Of a stretch of DNA of 64,000 nucleotides, positions 11,329-20,260 are shown in pieces. Location: the NCBI GenBank assembly GCA_048263775.1, contig JBLXDU010000006.1, positions 186,001 through 250,000 of the forward strand, given 5' to 3'. Made by a program: the position numbers and the translations under genes. The DNA comes from UBA1479 sp048263775. Lineage in GTDB: Bacteria; Pseudomonadota; Alphaproteobacteria; Rhodospirillales; Casp-alpha2. The notes under the pieces were generated by a model. The model worked only from the letters and a program-made list of their open reading frames with translations, did not search any database and was not told the origin of the DNA. Every line of letters starts with the position of its first letter. Within the stretch, counting starts at the first letter, position 1.

Positions 11329-12102
11329 ATGCTGCTGGCAATCGATTCCGGAAATACCAACATCGTCTTCGCCGTGTTCGGCGACGACGGCGCCATCAAG
11401 GGTTCCTGGCGCGCTAATTCCAAGCTGGAGCGCACCAAGGACGAACACGCCGTCTGGCTGCGCCCGCTCATGGAAATGAACGGCATCGATCCCGACGGGA
11501 TAACCCACGCCATCCTGGCCACGGTAGTGCCCAACAACCGTTTTCCCCTGGTCGGGCTGTGCCGTGACTATTTCGGGATCGAACCCCTGGTGATCGGTGA
11601 CGCGGATGTCGACCTGGGCATCAAGGTGCTGGTCGACCGTCCGGAACAGGTCGGGGCCGACCGTCTGGTCAACACGGTGGCCGCCCATGCCAAATACGGC
11701 GGGCCGCTGATCATCGTCGATTTCGGCACGGCGACGACCTTCGATGTCATTGACGGGCAGGGCAGCTATATGGGCGGCGTTATTTCGCCGGGTATCAACC
11801 TGTCCCTGGAGGCGCTCCATCAGGCGGCGGCCAAGTTGCCGCTGATCAGTATCGAGCGGCCGGACAGGGTGATCGGCCGCGATACGGTCACCGCCATGCA
11901 GTCGGGCGTGTTCTGGGGCTATGTCGGCCTGATCGAAGGCATCGTTCGACGCATCCAGATGGAGACGGGGGCAGATGCCCGGGTCATCGCCACCGGCGGC
12001 CTGGCGCCCCTGTTCCTTGACGCGACCAAGGTCATCGAACTGGTGGACGGCACACTGACCCTGGACGGGCTTTACATGATCCACCGGAACAATACGGCAT
12101 GA
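11329..12102 (+). CDS. coaX: type III pantothenate kinase
   Basis: The enzyme phosphorylates pantothenate, the first step of coenzyme A synthesis; the type III (CoaX) fold belongs to the ASKHA superfamily. The protein has 257 residues. The phosphate-1 motif is at the start (AIDSGNTN, Asp6), GADRLVN is at residues 109-115, and the adenosine/phosphate-2 motif DFGTATTFD is at 131-139. The ATG follows GGGACGGGG. Its stop overlaps the start of the RNase J gene by 4 bp (ATGA). Confidence 0.96.
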   Translation: MLLAIDSGNTNIVFAVFGDDGAIKGSWRANSKLERTKDEHAVWLRPLMEMNGIDPDGITHAILATVVPNNRFPLVGLCRDYFGIEPLVIGDADVDLGIKVLVDRPEQVGADRLVNTVAAHAKYGGPLIIVDFGTATTFDVIDGQGSYMGGVISPGINLSLEALHQAAAKLPLISIERPDRVIGRDTVTAMQSGVFWGYVGLIEGIVRRIQMETGADARVIATGGLAPLFLDATKVIELVDGTLTLDGLYMIHRNNTA

Positions 12103-13811
12103 CCAAGCCGGCAAAGCCGAAGAAGGCGAAATCGAAAACGGCCAACGCCAATCCGGGCGGCAACGAACTCGTGTTCGTTGCCCTGGGCGGGGCCGGCGAG
12201 ATCGGCATGAACCTGAACCTCTACGGTTACGGCCCGCCGGGGGAGGAGCGCTGGATCATGCTCGACCTGGGTGTCACCTTTTCCGACGGCTGGCCGCCGG
12301 GGGTGGATGTCATCATGGCCGATCCGTCGTTTATCGAGGAACGCGCCGATCAGCTTGACGGTCTGGTGCTGACCCATGCCCACGAAGATCACCTGGGTGC
12401 GGTTCAATACCTGTGGGACCGTTTCAAATGTCCGATATACGCGACGCCGTTCACGGCCCATATCCTGGCCCGCAAGCTGGCCGAGCCGGGCTGGGAGGAC
12501 GATGCCGACGTCACCGTCGTGCCGTTGCAGGGCACGTTTTCCGTCGGGCCGTTCGAGTTGGAATTGATCACGCTGACCCACTCGATCCCCGAACCGAACG
12601 CCGTGGTCGTGCGCACCCCCTTGGGCACGGTGCTGCACACGGGTGATTGGAAATTCGATCCCGACCCGGTGATCGGCGACGTTTCGGACCAAGCGGCCCT
12701 GCGGGCCCTGGGCGACGACGGCGTTTTGGCCATGGTCTGCGATTCCACCAACGTGTTTTCGCCGGGCCAGTCCGGGTCCGAAGGCGAAATCCTGGACAGC
12801 ATGACCGAGGTCATCGCCGGCTGTTCGGGCCGGGTGGCTGTCGCCTGCTTCGCGACCAACGTGGCGCGGCTTGAAACCATCGCCCGCGCGGCCCAGGAAA
12901 CAGGCCGCCAGGTCGTTCTCGCCGGGCGCTCCCTGTGGCGTATCCAAAGCGCCGCCCGCGAGAACGGATATCTGGCCGACATACCGGCCTTCCTCGACGA
13001 AGGCGACGCCGACAGCCTGCCCGACGATAAGGTCTTGATCATCTGCACGGGCAGCCAGGGTGAGCCCCGGGCCGCTTTGTCGCGCATCGCTTCCGGCGAT
13101 CATCCGCGCATTTCCTTGGGCGAAGGGGACTGGGTGATCTTCTCGTCCCGGGAAATTCCGGGCAACGAAACCTCGATTGCGCGCCTGCAGAACGATCTGG
13201 TGGCGCGTGGCGTGCGGATCATCACCTCACGCGATGCCTTCATTCATGTCTCGGGCCATCCCAACCGGGATGAATTGTCGCATATGTATCAGCTGGTACG
13301 GCCGCGCTATGCGGTGCCGGTCCATGGCGAATTGCGCCATTTGCACGAACACGCGCGTTTGGCCCGCGAATGCCAGGTCGAGGCGGCGATCGTCGCCCCC
13401 AACGGCACCATGACCCGCCTTGCGCCGGGGGCACTTGAGGTCGTCGACCATGTGCCGACCGGGCGGCTGGCCCTGATCGGTGGGCGGCTGGTGCCCATGG
13501 AGGGCAATCTGATCAAGGAACGCATCCGCGGCGTGTGGCACGGCGTGGTCACGGTCACCGTCGCCGTCGACGACGGCGGCCTGGCGGAAGAACCGCAGAT
13601 CACCACCCTGGGCATCTCCGAGGATCAGGACAACGACCCGGTGGTCGATGCCGCCCGCGAGGCGGCGATCAATGCCGTGCGCTCCCTGCCGCCGCGCAAG
13701 TTGGCCGACGATGCGGCCGTCAGCGAGGCCGTGCGTCTGGCCGTGCGGCGGACATTCCGCGGACAATTGGACATGAAGCCCGTGACAACGGTGCATTTGG
13801 TGCGTATCTGA
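12099..13811 (+). CDS. rnj: ribonuclease J
   Basis: This is a metallo-beta-lactamase/beta-CASP ribonuclease with endo- and 5'-3' exonuclease activity in RNA maturation and decay. The protein has 570 residues. The zinc motif THAHEDHLG places His93, His95, Asp97 and His98. Further MBL elements are HTGDWKFDPD and, in the beta-CASP part, SGHPNRDEL; VPVHGELRHL is the last conserved histidine motif. A basic, disordered tail of about 20 residues (MTKPAKPKKAKSK) precedes the catalytic domain. Its start overlaps coaX. Confidence 0.95.
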   Translation: MTKPAKPKKAKSKTANANPGGNELVFVALGGAGEIGMNLNLYGYGPPGEERWIMLDLGVTFSDGWPPGVDVIMADPSFIEERADQLDGLVLTHAHEDHLGAVQYLWDRFKCPIYATPFTAHILARKLAEPGWEDDADVTVVPLQGTFSVGPFELELITLTHSIPEPNAVVVRTPLGTVLHTGDWKFDPDPVIGDVSDQAALRALGDDGVLAMVCDSTNVFSPGQSGSEGEILDSMTEVIAGCSGRVAVACFATNVARLETIARAAQETGRQVVLAGRSLWRIQSAARENGYLADIPAFLDEGDADSLPDDKVLIICTGSQGEPRAALSRIASGDHPRISLGEGDWVIFSSREIPGNETSIARLQNDLVARGVRIITSRDAFIHVSGHPNRDELSHMYQLVRPRYAVPVHGELRHLHEHARLARECQVEAAIVAPNGTMTRLAPGALEVVDHVPTGRLALIGGRLVPMEGNLIKERIRGVWHGVVTVTVAVDDGGLAEEPQITTLGISEDQDNDPVVDAAREAAINAVRSLPPRKLADDAAVSEAVRLAVRRTFRGQLDMKPVTTVHLVRI

Positions 13812-13855
13812 TAAAGACAAGGGGCAGGGACAACCGTGACGGAGAATTCTGCGAC

Positions 13856-14260
<405 letters not shown>

Positions 14261-14265
14261 CCGTT

Positions 14266-14505
14266 ATGAGTTGGCAAACCGGCCTCGCTGTTTATTTCGT
14301 GATCTGGTGGATCGCGCTGTTCGCGGTGCTGCCCTGGGGCGTGCGTCGGGTCGATCCCGAAGACCTCAATCCGGGCGAGGACCCGGGATCGCCGGCCAAG
14401 CCGCGAATCCTGTTGAAGTTCGCCGCCACCTCGGTGCTTGCCGGGATCATCTTCGCGGGGTTCTACTGGCTGCACGAATCCGGGTTGATCAGCTTCCGCC
14501 AGTAG
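14266..14505 (+). CDS. DUF1467 family small membrane protein
   Basis: This 79-residue protein has two membrane helices (about residues 6-24 and 48-68) joined by a hydrophilic loop (VRRVDPEDLNPGEDPG). The pattern of an N-terminal helix with WWIALFAVLPWGVR followed by a proline/acid loop is characteristic of DUF1467, found mainly in alphaproteobacteria between mce and proS. No function is established for the family. It starts 5 bp after mce and ends 37 bp before a hairpin whose U-tract faces the other strand. Confidence 0.85.
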   Translation: MSWQTGLAVYFVIWWIALFAVLPWGVRRVDPEDLNPGEDPGSPAKPRILLKFAATSVLAGIIFAGFYWLHESGLISFRQ

Positions 14506-14529
14506 GCCCGGTCAAGGCCATCCCCTGCA

Positions 14530-14564
14530 GGCAAAAATAAAGGCAAGACCACTACGGTCTTGCC
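14530..14564 (-). terminator. intrinsic terminator on the minus strand
   Basis: A perfect 9-bp stem GGCAAGACC/GGTCTTGCC with a 5-nt loop is followed on the minus strand by TTTATTTTT. On the plus strand the hairpin is not followed by a T run, so it terminates minus-strand transcription best. No annotated minus-strand gene lies to its right, which is the main reason to suspect a small RNA there. Confidence 0.75.
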
Positions 14565-14765
14565 CTACTCAAGTCCAGAATTCTCTAAAGCTTCGCGCCG
14601 TTTGAAGGCTGCCGCTTAATTATTGCTTCTTGCTTTTTTCCTCCCAAAACCCGGGCCCAGTCTGACCGGCAGGTACTCGTCATTGCGAGCGAGGGCATAT
14701 TACCCGGAGCCCCCAGTCGGGTCACCCTTTTTCTCAAGGCCGAGCCCAAGTTTCTTCGTTAACCT
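14565..14765 (-). ncRNA. candidate structured small RNA, unidentified
   Basis: Read on the minus strand, the stretch AAACTTGGGCTCGG (14753-14740) can pair over about 14 positions, counting G-U pairs, with the stretch 14660-14646, enclosing about 80 nt. Inner pairs such as TGACC/GGTCA and a CTCG/CGAG hairpin are possible. An intrinsic terminator follows (separate entry). A long, roughly continuous hairpin ending in a terminator is reminiscent of 6S-like RNAs, but I did not recognise conserved 6S, SRP, RNase P or tmRNA sequences. Both ends are estimates. A weak TTGCCC-N17-TAACGA pair could be its promoter. Confidence 0.35.
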
Positions 14766-14972
14766 GCTGATTGTGCAGGGGCAAAGATACCTCCATACGT
14801 AGATTGTTCGATGACGCCGGCCGATCAAGGGCCCGTGGACAAAGCCCCCGTGGACAAGGTATGACCTTCCCTTGTTCTTGAACCTCTTACCGGGCTTTTG
14901 GGTCCGGTGTCGCATACCACCTCGACTGCCCATCCCGCAGAGACAACCGTTAACGGAAGGATCCCGGCCCGC

Positions 14973-16292
14973 ATGCGCCTTTCCCGCTTTTTCATGCCGA
15001 CCATGAAGGAAACGCCCGCCGACGCGCAGATCGCGTCGCACCGGCTGATGCTGCGCGCGGGCATGGTCCGCCAGTCTTCGGCGGGGATCTATTCTTGGCT
15101 GCCTTTGGGCTATCGGGTGCTTAAGAACATCACCCGCATTGTCGAGGAAGAACAGGACGCCATCGGCTGTCAGCAGGTCTTGATGCCGACGATCCAGCCG
15201 GCGGAACTGTGGCGTCAGTCGGGGCGCTACGACGCCTATGGCCCCGAGATGCTGCGCATCACCGATCGTCACGATCGGGACATGCTCTATGGTCCGACCA
15301 ACGAGGAGCAGATCACCCAAATTTTCGCCGACGCCGTGCGCTCCTACCGCGATCTGCCGAAGATGCTCTATCACATCCAGTGGAAGTTCCGCGACGAAGT
15401 GCGGCCCCGCTTCGGGGTCATGCGTGGGCGCGAATTCCTGATGAAGGACGCCTATTCGTTTGATCTGGATTATGAAGGTGCCAGAAAGTCTTATCAGAAA
15501 CACTTTGTGTCTTATCTGAAGACTTATGCGCGCATGGGGCTGAAGGCGATCCCCATGGCCGCGGACACCGGTCCGATCGGTGGCGACATGAGCCACGAAT
15601 TCCTGATCCTGGCCGATACGGGCGAAAGCGAGATCGCCTGCCATAAGGACTTTCTCGACAACAATTGGCTCGACGGTGTCGATTTCGACGGCGACCTGAG
15701 CGGCGTGGTCGAGACCTTTACCGGAAAGTACGCCGCCACGGATGAAAAGCGCGATCCGGCGCAGGAAGCGGCCTTGGGCGATGATCTGATCACTGCCCGG
15801 GGGATCGAGGTCGGGCATATCTTCTATTTCGGCAAGAAGTATTCCGAACCCATGGGGGCCAAGGTCACCGGTCCCGACGGCCAGGAAATCGTCTGCGAAA
15901 TGGGATCCTACGGGATCGGTGTGTCGCGCCTTGTCGGCGCCATTATCGAGGCGTCCCATGACGATGCGGGCATCATCTGGCCCGAAGCAGTGGCGCCGTT
16001 CCGCGTCGGTCTGATCAACTTGCGTGCCGGCGATGCGGCCTGCGATCAGGCTTGCCAGGAAATGTACGAACAGTTGATGGGGGCTGGGCAGGACGTGCTT
16101 TACGACGACCGTGACGAACGGGCCGGCGGCAAGTTCGCCGATATGGATTTGATCGGTCTGCCTTGGCAGTTGATCGCCGGGCCGCGCGGCCTGGAAAAGG
16201 GCATGGTTGAACTGAAGAACCGGGCGACGGGCGAACGCGCGGAAATCAGCCGTGAATCGGCCCTCGCACGCCTGACCAACAAAGAAGGATAG
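14973..16292 (+). CDS. proS: prolyl-tRNA synthetase, short form
   Basis: This class II aminoacyl-tRNA synthetase charges tRNA-Pro. The protein has 439 residues, typical of the alphaproteobacterial form that lacks the large editing insertion domain between motifs 2 and 3. Motif 2 is seen as FRDEVRPRFGVMRGREF, and the motif 3 region as GSYGIGVSRL. A C-terminal anticodon-binding domain follows (from about residue 345). I chose the ATG at 14973 (MRLSRFFMPT) because it matches the family N-terminus and ACGGAAGG precedes it; an upstream in-frame TTG would add a non-homologous extension. Confidence 0.96.
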   Translation: MRLSRFFMPTMKETPADAQIASHRLMLRAGMVRQSSAGIYSWLPLGYRVLKNITRIVEEEQDAIGCQQVLMPTIQPAELWRQSGRYDAYGPEMLRITDRHDRDMLYGPTNEEQITQIFADAVRSYRDLPKMLYHIQWKFRDEVRPRFGVMRGREFLMKDAYSFDLDYEGARKSYQKHFVSYLKTYARMGLKAIPMAADTGPIGGDMSHEFLILADTGESEIACHKDFLDNNWLDGVDFDGDLSGVVETFTGKYAATDEKRDPAQEAALGDDLITARGIEVGHIFYFGKKYSEPMGAKVTGPDGQEIVCEMGSYGIGVSRLVGAIIEASHDDAGIIWPEAVAPFRVGLINLRAGDAACDQACQEMYEQLMGAGQDVLYDDRDERAGGKFADMDLIGLPWQLIAGPRGLEKGMVELKNRATGERAEISRESALARLTNKEG

Positions 16293-16300
16293 CGCGCCCC

Positions 16301-17551
16301 GTGTTCAGCCGATTTGAATGGATGATGGCGCTGCGCTACCTGCGCGCCCGCCGGCAGGAGGGGTTCATCTCCGTCATCGCCTGGTTTTCGCTGCTCGGCA
16401 TCGCCTTGGGCGTTGCCACATTGATCATCGTCATGTCGGTGATGAACGGCTTCCGCCAGGAACTGTTGACCCGCATCCTGGGCCTGAACGGTCATCTCAG
16501 CGTGCAGGGCCAGTTCCGCGACCTCAAGGATTTCGACCCCATCGGCCAGCGTATCCGCGACCTGCGCGGCGTGATCAGCGTGACCCCTCTGATCGAGGGC
16601 CAGGTCATGGCGACGGCTAACGGCACGGCACAAGGGGCCCTGGTACGCGGCATTCGCCATGCCGATCTGGCGCGGCGCAAGCTGATCGCCGACAACATCG
16701 CCCGTGGCTCCCTCGACGATTTCAAGGACGGCGGGCAAAGCGTCGTGATCGGCGACCGCCTGGCGCAGAAAATGGGGCTTCGCGTCGGCGACAAGATCAC
16801 CCTGATTTCGCCCAAGGGCAGCGCCACCGCCTTCGGCACGGTGCCGCGCACGGCGGCCTACCGCATCGCCGCGACCTTCGAGGTCGGCATGTACGAATAT
16901 GATTCCAGCTTCGTGTTCATGGATCTGACCGATGCCCAGGTCTACTTCAAATTCCCGAAGGAGGCCGTATCGTCGCTGGAGGTGTTTATCCGTGACCCGG
17001 ACGAGGCGCTTGAGGTCAAAACCCGCATCGCCGGCGCCGTGCCGGGGATCGGCCGCATACACGACTGGCAACAGGCCAACGCCAGCTTCTTCAACGCCAT
17101 CCAGGTCGAACGCAACGTCATGTTCCTGATTCTGACGCTGATCATCCTGGTCGCGGCCTTCAATATCATCTCGTCCATGATCATGCTGGTGAAGGACAAG
17201 GGCAGGGACATCGCCATCCTGCGCACCATGGGGGCGACTCGCGGCATGGTCATGCGGGTGTTCCTGATCGCCGGCGCCAGCGTCGGCGTGATCGGCACGG
17301 TCGCAGGATCGGTCCTGGGCATCGCCTTCGCCGATAATATCGAGGGCGTGCGGCAATGGATTCAGGGCCTGACGGGCACGGATCTGTTCGCCGCCGAAAT
17401 CTATTTCCTGTCGCAGCTACCCGCCGTCGTCGATTGGAGTGAGGTCTGCGCCGTGATCGGCATGGCGTTGGGCCTGTCGTTCCTGGCGACCATCTATCCG
17501 TCCTGGCGGGCCGCTCGCACGGACCCGGCCGAGGCCCTGCGCTATGAGTGA
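16301..17551 (+). CDS. lolC: lipoprotein-releasing ABC transporter permease (LolC/LolE type)
   Basis: This inner-membrane permease, with LolD, extracts lipoproteins from the inner membrane for transfer to the Lol chaperone. The protein has 416 residues. It has an N-terminal helix (about 22-47), a periplasmic MacB-like domain of about 220 residues and three C-terminal helices with the FtsX signature (DIAILRTMGATRG). It starts MFSRFEWMMALRYLRARRQEGFI-like, typical of LolC/E. A single permease gene is present, as in many alphaproteobacteria, where one protein may serve for both subunits. Its end overlaps lolD by 8 bp. Confidence 0.93.
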   Translation: MFSRFEWMMALRYLRARRQEGFISVIAWFSLLGIALGVATLIIVMSVMNGFRQELLTRILGLNGHLSVQGQFRDLKDFDPIGQRIRDLRGVISVTPLIEGQVMATANGTAQGALVRGIRHADLARRKLIADNIARGSLDDFKDGGQSVVIGDRLAQKMGLRVGDKITLISPKGSATAFGTVPRTAAYRIAATFEVGMYEYDSSFVFMDLTDAQVYFKFPKEAVSSLEVFIRDPDEALEVKTRIAGAVPGIGRIHDWQQANASFFNAIQVERNVMFLILTLIILVAAFNIISSMIMLVKDKGRDIAILRTMGATRGMVMRVFLIAGASVGVIGTVAGSVLGIAFADNIEGVRQWIQGLTGTDLFAAEIYFLSQLPAVVDWSEVCAVIGMALGLSFLATIYPSWRAARTDPAEALRYE

Positions 17552-18236
17552 GACAGGTACGGTGCCCGCCCTGGCGCTGCGCGGCATCCGGCGCACCTTC
17601 CACCAGGGGCGGGCGGATCTGGAAATTCTCAAGGGCATCGACCTGACCGTGCGGCCGGGCGAAGTCGTGGCCCTGGTCGGCCCGTCGGGAGCGGGGAAAT
17701 CGACCTTGCTGCATATCGCGGGGCTGTTGGAATCCCCCGATGCCGGCACGATCGAGGTCGGTGGCCAGGACTGTTCCGCCATGGGGGACGAAGAACGCAC
17801 CCTGATGCGGCGCTACAACCTGGGGTTCGTCTATCAGCATCACCATCTGCTGCCGGAATTCTCGGCGCTGGAAAATGTCATCATCCCGCAGATCATTTCC
17901 GGCATTCCCCATAAGGACGCCAAGGACCGGGCCATGGAAATCCTAAACTGGATGGGGCTGTCTGAACGCCTGACACACCGTCCGGCCCGGCTGTCCGGCG
18001 GCGAACAGCAACGCGTCGCCATCGCGCGGGCGCTGTCGACGGCGCCCAAGGTCCTGCTGGCGGACGAGCCCACGGGCAACCTTGATCCCCATACGGCGGA
18101 CGAGGTGTTCTCGATCCTCCTGCGCCTGGCCCGGGGGGCCGGTCTGGCGGCCCTGATCGCCACCCACAATCCGCGCCTCGCGGCGCAGATGGACCGCACC
18201 CTGCGTTTGACCGACGGCTTCCTGTTTCCCGAATAG
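17544..18236 (+). CDS. lolD: lipoprotein-releasing ABC transporter ATPase
   Basis: LolD powers release of outer-membrane lipoproteins by the LolC/E permease. The protein has 230 residues and a complete ABC ATPase: Walker A GPSGAGKST (residues 46-54), signature LSGGEQQR (150-157), Walker B LLADEPTGNL (171-180) and the switch histidine in ATHNP. It overlaps the permease gene by 8 bp. It is the last gene before the accessory block. Confidence 0.95.
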   Translation: MSETGTVPALALRGIRRTFHQGRADLEILKGIDLTVRPGEVVALVGPSGAGKSTLLHIAGLLESPDAGTIEVGGQDCSAMGDEERTLMRRYNLGFVYQHHHLLPEFSALENVIIPQIISGIPHKDAKDRAMEILNWMGLSERLTHRPARLSGGEQQRVAIARALSTAPKVLLADEPTGNLDPHTADEVFSILLRLARGAGLAALIATHNPRLAAQMDRTLRLTDGFLFPE

Positions 18237-18266
18237 CACCAACGGGCATCGCGGGCCGGCCGTCAT

Positions 18267-18300
18267 CAAATCCGCGTGTGCGGCAGCAAATCCGCGTGTG
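18267..18300. repeat. two 14-bp direct repeats at 20-bp period
   Basis: CAAATCCGCGTGTG occurs at 18267-18280 and again at 18287-18300. The 20-bp period is about two turns of the helix, so both copies face the same side. They lie 31 bp after lolD and about 120 bp before the start of the cytochrome/propeller gene. The spacing suits a dimeric or tandem regulator site, but a small duplication without function is equally possible. Confidence 0.5.
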
Positions 18301-18420
18301 TCGGGTTTTCAATATCTGTTAGCGTTGGATCAAATTTGAGGGGCGCCGGCACCGACATTGTGTCCAGCCGGAGCCTCCTCAATCCCACGTCCACACAGGT
18401 TTGCCAGAGGATTTTCAGAG

Positions 18421-19671
18421 GTGTTCATTTTTGCTCGCTCTCTCGTCACGGGCGCCGCGCTGATCGCGCTCGTCCCGGCCGCCGCGCAGGCACAGCAGCT
18501 TCCCGAAGGGGCTGGAAAACAGACGGTCGAGGCCGTCTGCACCGCCTGCCACAACACGAGCCTGATCACCCGGTCATCGGGCTACAGCGCCGATCAATGG
18601 CGGGAACTGACCGCCACCATGGTCGACCTTTCCGGCGACCCCGCGTTACGGGATGAAATCACCGGTTATCTGGCGGCCAATTTCCCACCTCATGACAAGT
18701 TGGCGCCGACACTGATCACGGGCTCGGAGAAGATCACCTTCAAGGAATGGGTTGTGCCGACCCTGGGGCAGCGGTCCCGCGATCCGATCCAGGCCGTCGA
18801 CGGCACCATCTGGTGGGCGGGACAGTTCGCCAATTTGATCGGCAAAATCGATCCGGTGAGCGGTAAAATGACCGAATACCCTCTTCCGGATGGGGCCTAT
18901 CCGCACAGTGTGACCCTCGATGCCGCCGGGAACGTCTGGTACACGGGCAACAAGAACGGAACCGTTGGCATGTTTGATCCGAAGACGGAGAAGATCACCG
19001 TCTACAAAATGCCTGACCCGGCCGCCCGCGATCCCCACACAGCGATTTTCGACAGCGCCGGGATCATGTGGTTCACGCTTCAGCACAGCAACATGATCGG
19101 GCGTCTCGACCCCCGGACAGGGGCTGTGAAATTGGTCAAAGTCGAAACGCCGAAAGCCCGGCCCTACGGCATCAAGATCGACGCCACGGGCACGCCCTGG
19201 GCCTCATGCAACGGCAGCAATTGCCTGATCAAGATCGACCCGGCGACCATGGCGCTGACCGAGATCAAACTGCCGATCCCGGAAACCACGGTGCGGCGCC
19301 TGGACATCGCGCGCGACGGCATGATCTGGTACGTGAATTCGTCGCAGGGGCGCCTCGGCAGATACAACCCCAAAACCGGTGAGATCAAGGAATGGCCGTC
19401 GCCGTCCGGCAAGGCGTCGCATCCCTATGCCATCGCCGTCGTCGACGGGATCGTCTGGTACAATGAATCCCGCCGCCGCCCGGACGCCCTGGTGCGCTTC
19501 GATCCGCGAACGGAAACCTTCCAAAGCTGGGCGATCCCTTCCGGCGGCGTCCATGCCGGGATCATCCGGCACATGCGGGCGACCCGCGACGGCAATCTGC
19601 TGATCCACCAGAGCAGCACCAACCGGATCATCGAGATCGGGCTCACCCGCCCGGCGGCGGCGACGCAATAA
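18421..19671 (+). CDS. exported c-type heme/Vgb-like beta-propeller protein
   Basis: The 416-residue protein has a signal peptide (residues 1-25, ending AAAQA). A short cytochrome c-like segment follows, with one heme-attachment motif CTACH (Cys40, Cys43, His44). From about residue 110 there is a beta-propeller made of Vgb (streptogramin B lyase-like) repeats, with recurring WW/WY/WF and IGKIDP/IGRLDP/LGRYNP blades. Vgb of staphylococci cleaves streptogramin B; environmental relatives mostly have unknown substrates. I infer a periplasmic redox or sensing protein. The start is the GTG at 18421: it gives a proper signal peptide and AGAGG lies 10 bp upstream. An upstream in-frame GTG at 18358 would spoil the signal peptide. 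Confidence 0.75.
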   Translation: MFIFARSLVTGAALIALVPAAAQAQQLPEGAGKQTVEAVCTACHNTSLITRSSGYSADQWRELTATMVDLSGDPALRDEITGYLAANFPPHDKLAPTLITGSEKITFKEWVVPTLGQRSRDPIQAVDGTIWWAGQFANLIGKIDPVSGKMTEYPLPDGAYPHSVTLDAAGNVWYTGNKNGTVGMFDPKTEKITVYKMPDPAARDPHTAIFDSAGIMWFTLQHSNMIGRLDPRTGAVKLVKVETPKARPYGIKIDATGTPWASCNGSNCLIKIDPATMALTEIKLPIPETTVRRLDIARDGMIWYVNSSQGRLGRYNPKTGEIKEWPSPSGKASHPYAIAVVDGIVWYNESRRRPDALVRFDPRTETFQSWAIPSGGVHAGIIRHMRATRDGNLLIHQSSTNRIIEIGLTRPAAATQ

Positions 19672-19715
19672 GTTGCGGGATAAGGGGAGAACTGCACACA
19701 ATGGCAGTCGAACGT

Positions 19716-19734
19716 CGGACGCAATTGTCACATG
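19716..19734. promoter_or_regulatory. 19-bp motif shared with the ECF41 promoter region
   Basis: CGGACGCAATTGTCACATG matches the sequence at 22040-22058 at 17 of 19 positions and contains TGTCACA, the -35 core of ECF41 promoters. On the plus strand the base run 16 nt after TGTCACA is CGGA, not CGTC, so it is at best a degenerate ECF41 promoter for the PAS gene, which starts 27 bp further on. It could instead be a second binding site for another regulator, or chance. Confidence 0.3.
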
Positions 19735-19761
19735 ACGATTCACGCACACGGATAATTGCCT

Positions 19762-20235
19762 ATGATCGTCGACCTGTCAGAAATCACCGACCCCGAAATC
19801 CATGAATTTGTTGCCTACTGGTCATCGGTGAAGGGGGCGGCTTTCGCACCGACTTGGCAGCAATTCAACCTCTCCAGGCTCAATCCCAAATTGGTGCCCT
19901 ACGTCATTGTCGCCGATGCGCTTTATGCCCCTTCCGGGGGCGAGGTGACTGATTTCATCATTCGGTTCTGGGGCACGGGCCAGACGGAATGGAAGGGCGC
20001 AGATAAGACCGGTAAACGCACCAGGGATTTCCCCCAATTCCGGGGCCCCGAAGGCTGGGAAGAGTACCTGCGCGTCGTGCGGGAAAAGCGGCCCATTGCA
20101 TCACGGGACACCGTCTACCGGGAGCAATACGGCAAACGTGTGAATATCGAGCAGATTCAGGTCCGGGTACCTTTGTCCGACGACGGCATTCTTGTGACCA
20201 AGGTCGCCACGTTCGGCTGTTGGTCGAAAACCTGA
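19762..20235 (+). CDS. PAS_5-type PAS domain protein
   Basis: This 157-residue soluble protein resembles the alphaproteobacterial PAS_5 (PF07310) family: an N-terminal helix with EFVAYWSS, then a PAS-like core with DFIIRFWGTG and DKTGKRTRDF, and a C-terminal strand (VATFGCW). No output domain is attached. PAS_5 proteins are common in Rhodospirillales, often many copies per genome; no function is firmly established. I chose the ATG at 19762 over a TTG two codons upstream. It is followed 25 bp later by the RidA gene, probably in the same transcript. Confidence 0.65.
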   Translation: MIVDLSEITDPEIHEFVAYWSSVKGAAFAPTWQQFNLSRLNPKLVPYVIVADALYAPSGGEVTDFIIRFWGTGQTEWKGADKTGKRTRDFPQFRGPEGWEEYLRVVREKRPIASRDTVYREQYGKRVNIEQIQVRVPLSDDGILVTKVATFGCWSKT

Positions 20236-20260
20236 TCATGTCCGAGGAGGAGAACGCGCC

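Larger units (their letters stand above)
14506..14972. other. 467-bp gap before proS
   Basis: No convincing protein gene lies here. From left to right the gap holds a perfect 9-bp hairpin with a U-tract on the minus strand, a region that can fold into a long hairpin (arms 14646-14660 and 14740-14753), and a stretch with two near-identical GCCCGTGGACAA copies (14831-14842 and 14846-14857). The proS ribosome-binding site ACGGAAGG follows. A 37-codon ATG-to-TAG frame (ATG on the minus strand near 14698) overlaps the structured part; I do not call it a gene. Confidence 0.6.

Noticed and set aside
14560..14640. Possible tmRNA tag, because the plus strand reads ...LKAAA followed by TAA.
   Set aside because: No AND-type start of the tag, no tRNA-like acceptor or T-arm sequence nearby, and no clear partner piece.
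14671..14694. CGTCATTGCGAGCG resembles the common interspersed palindromic repeat CGTCATTGCGAGG seen in several alphaproteobacteria.
   Set aside because: Only one short copy is present, without the rest of the element, and a single match cannot support a repeat family.
14586..14698. A 37-codon frame on the minus strand (begins MPSLAMTSTCRSDWARVLGG) inside the gap before proS.
   Set aside because: It overlaps the predicted RNA stem, has no recognisable family and no ribosome-binding site at proper distance. RNA structure explains the sequence better.
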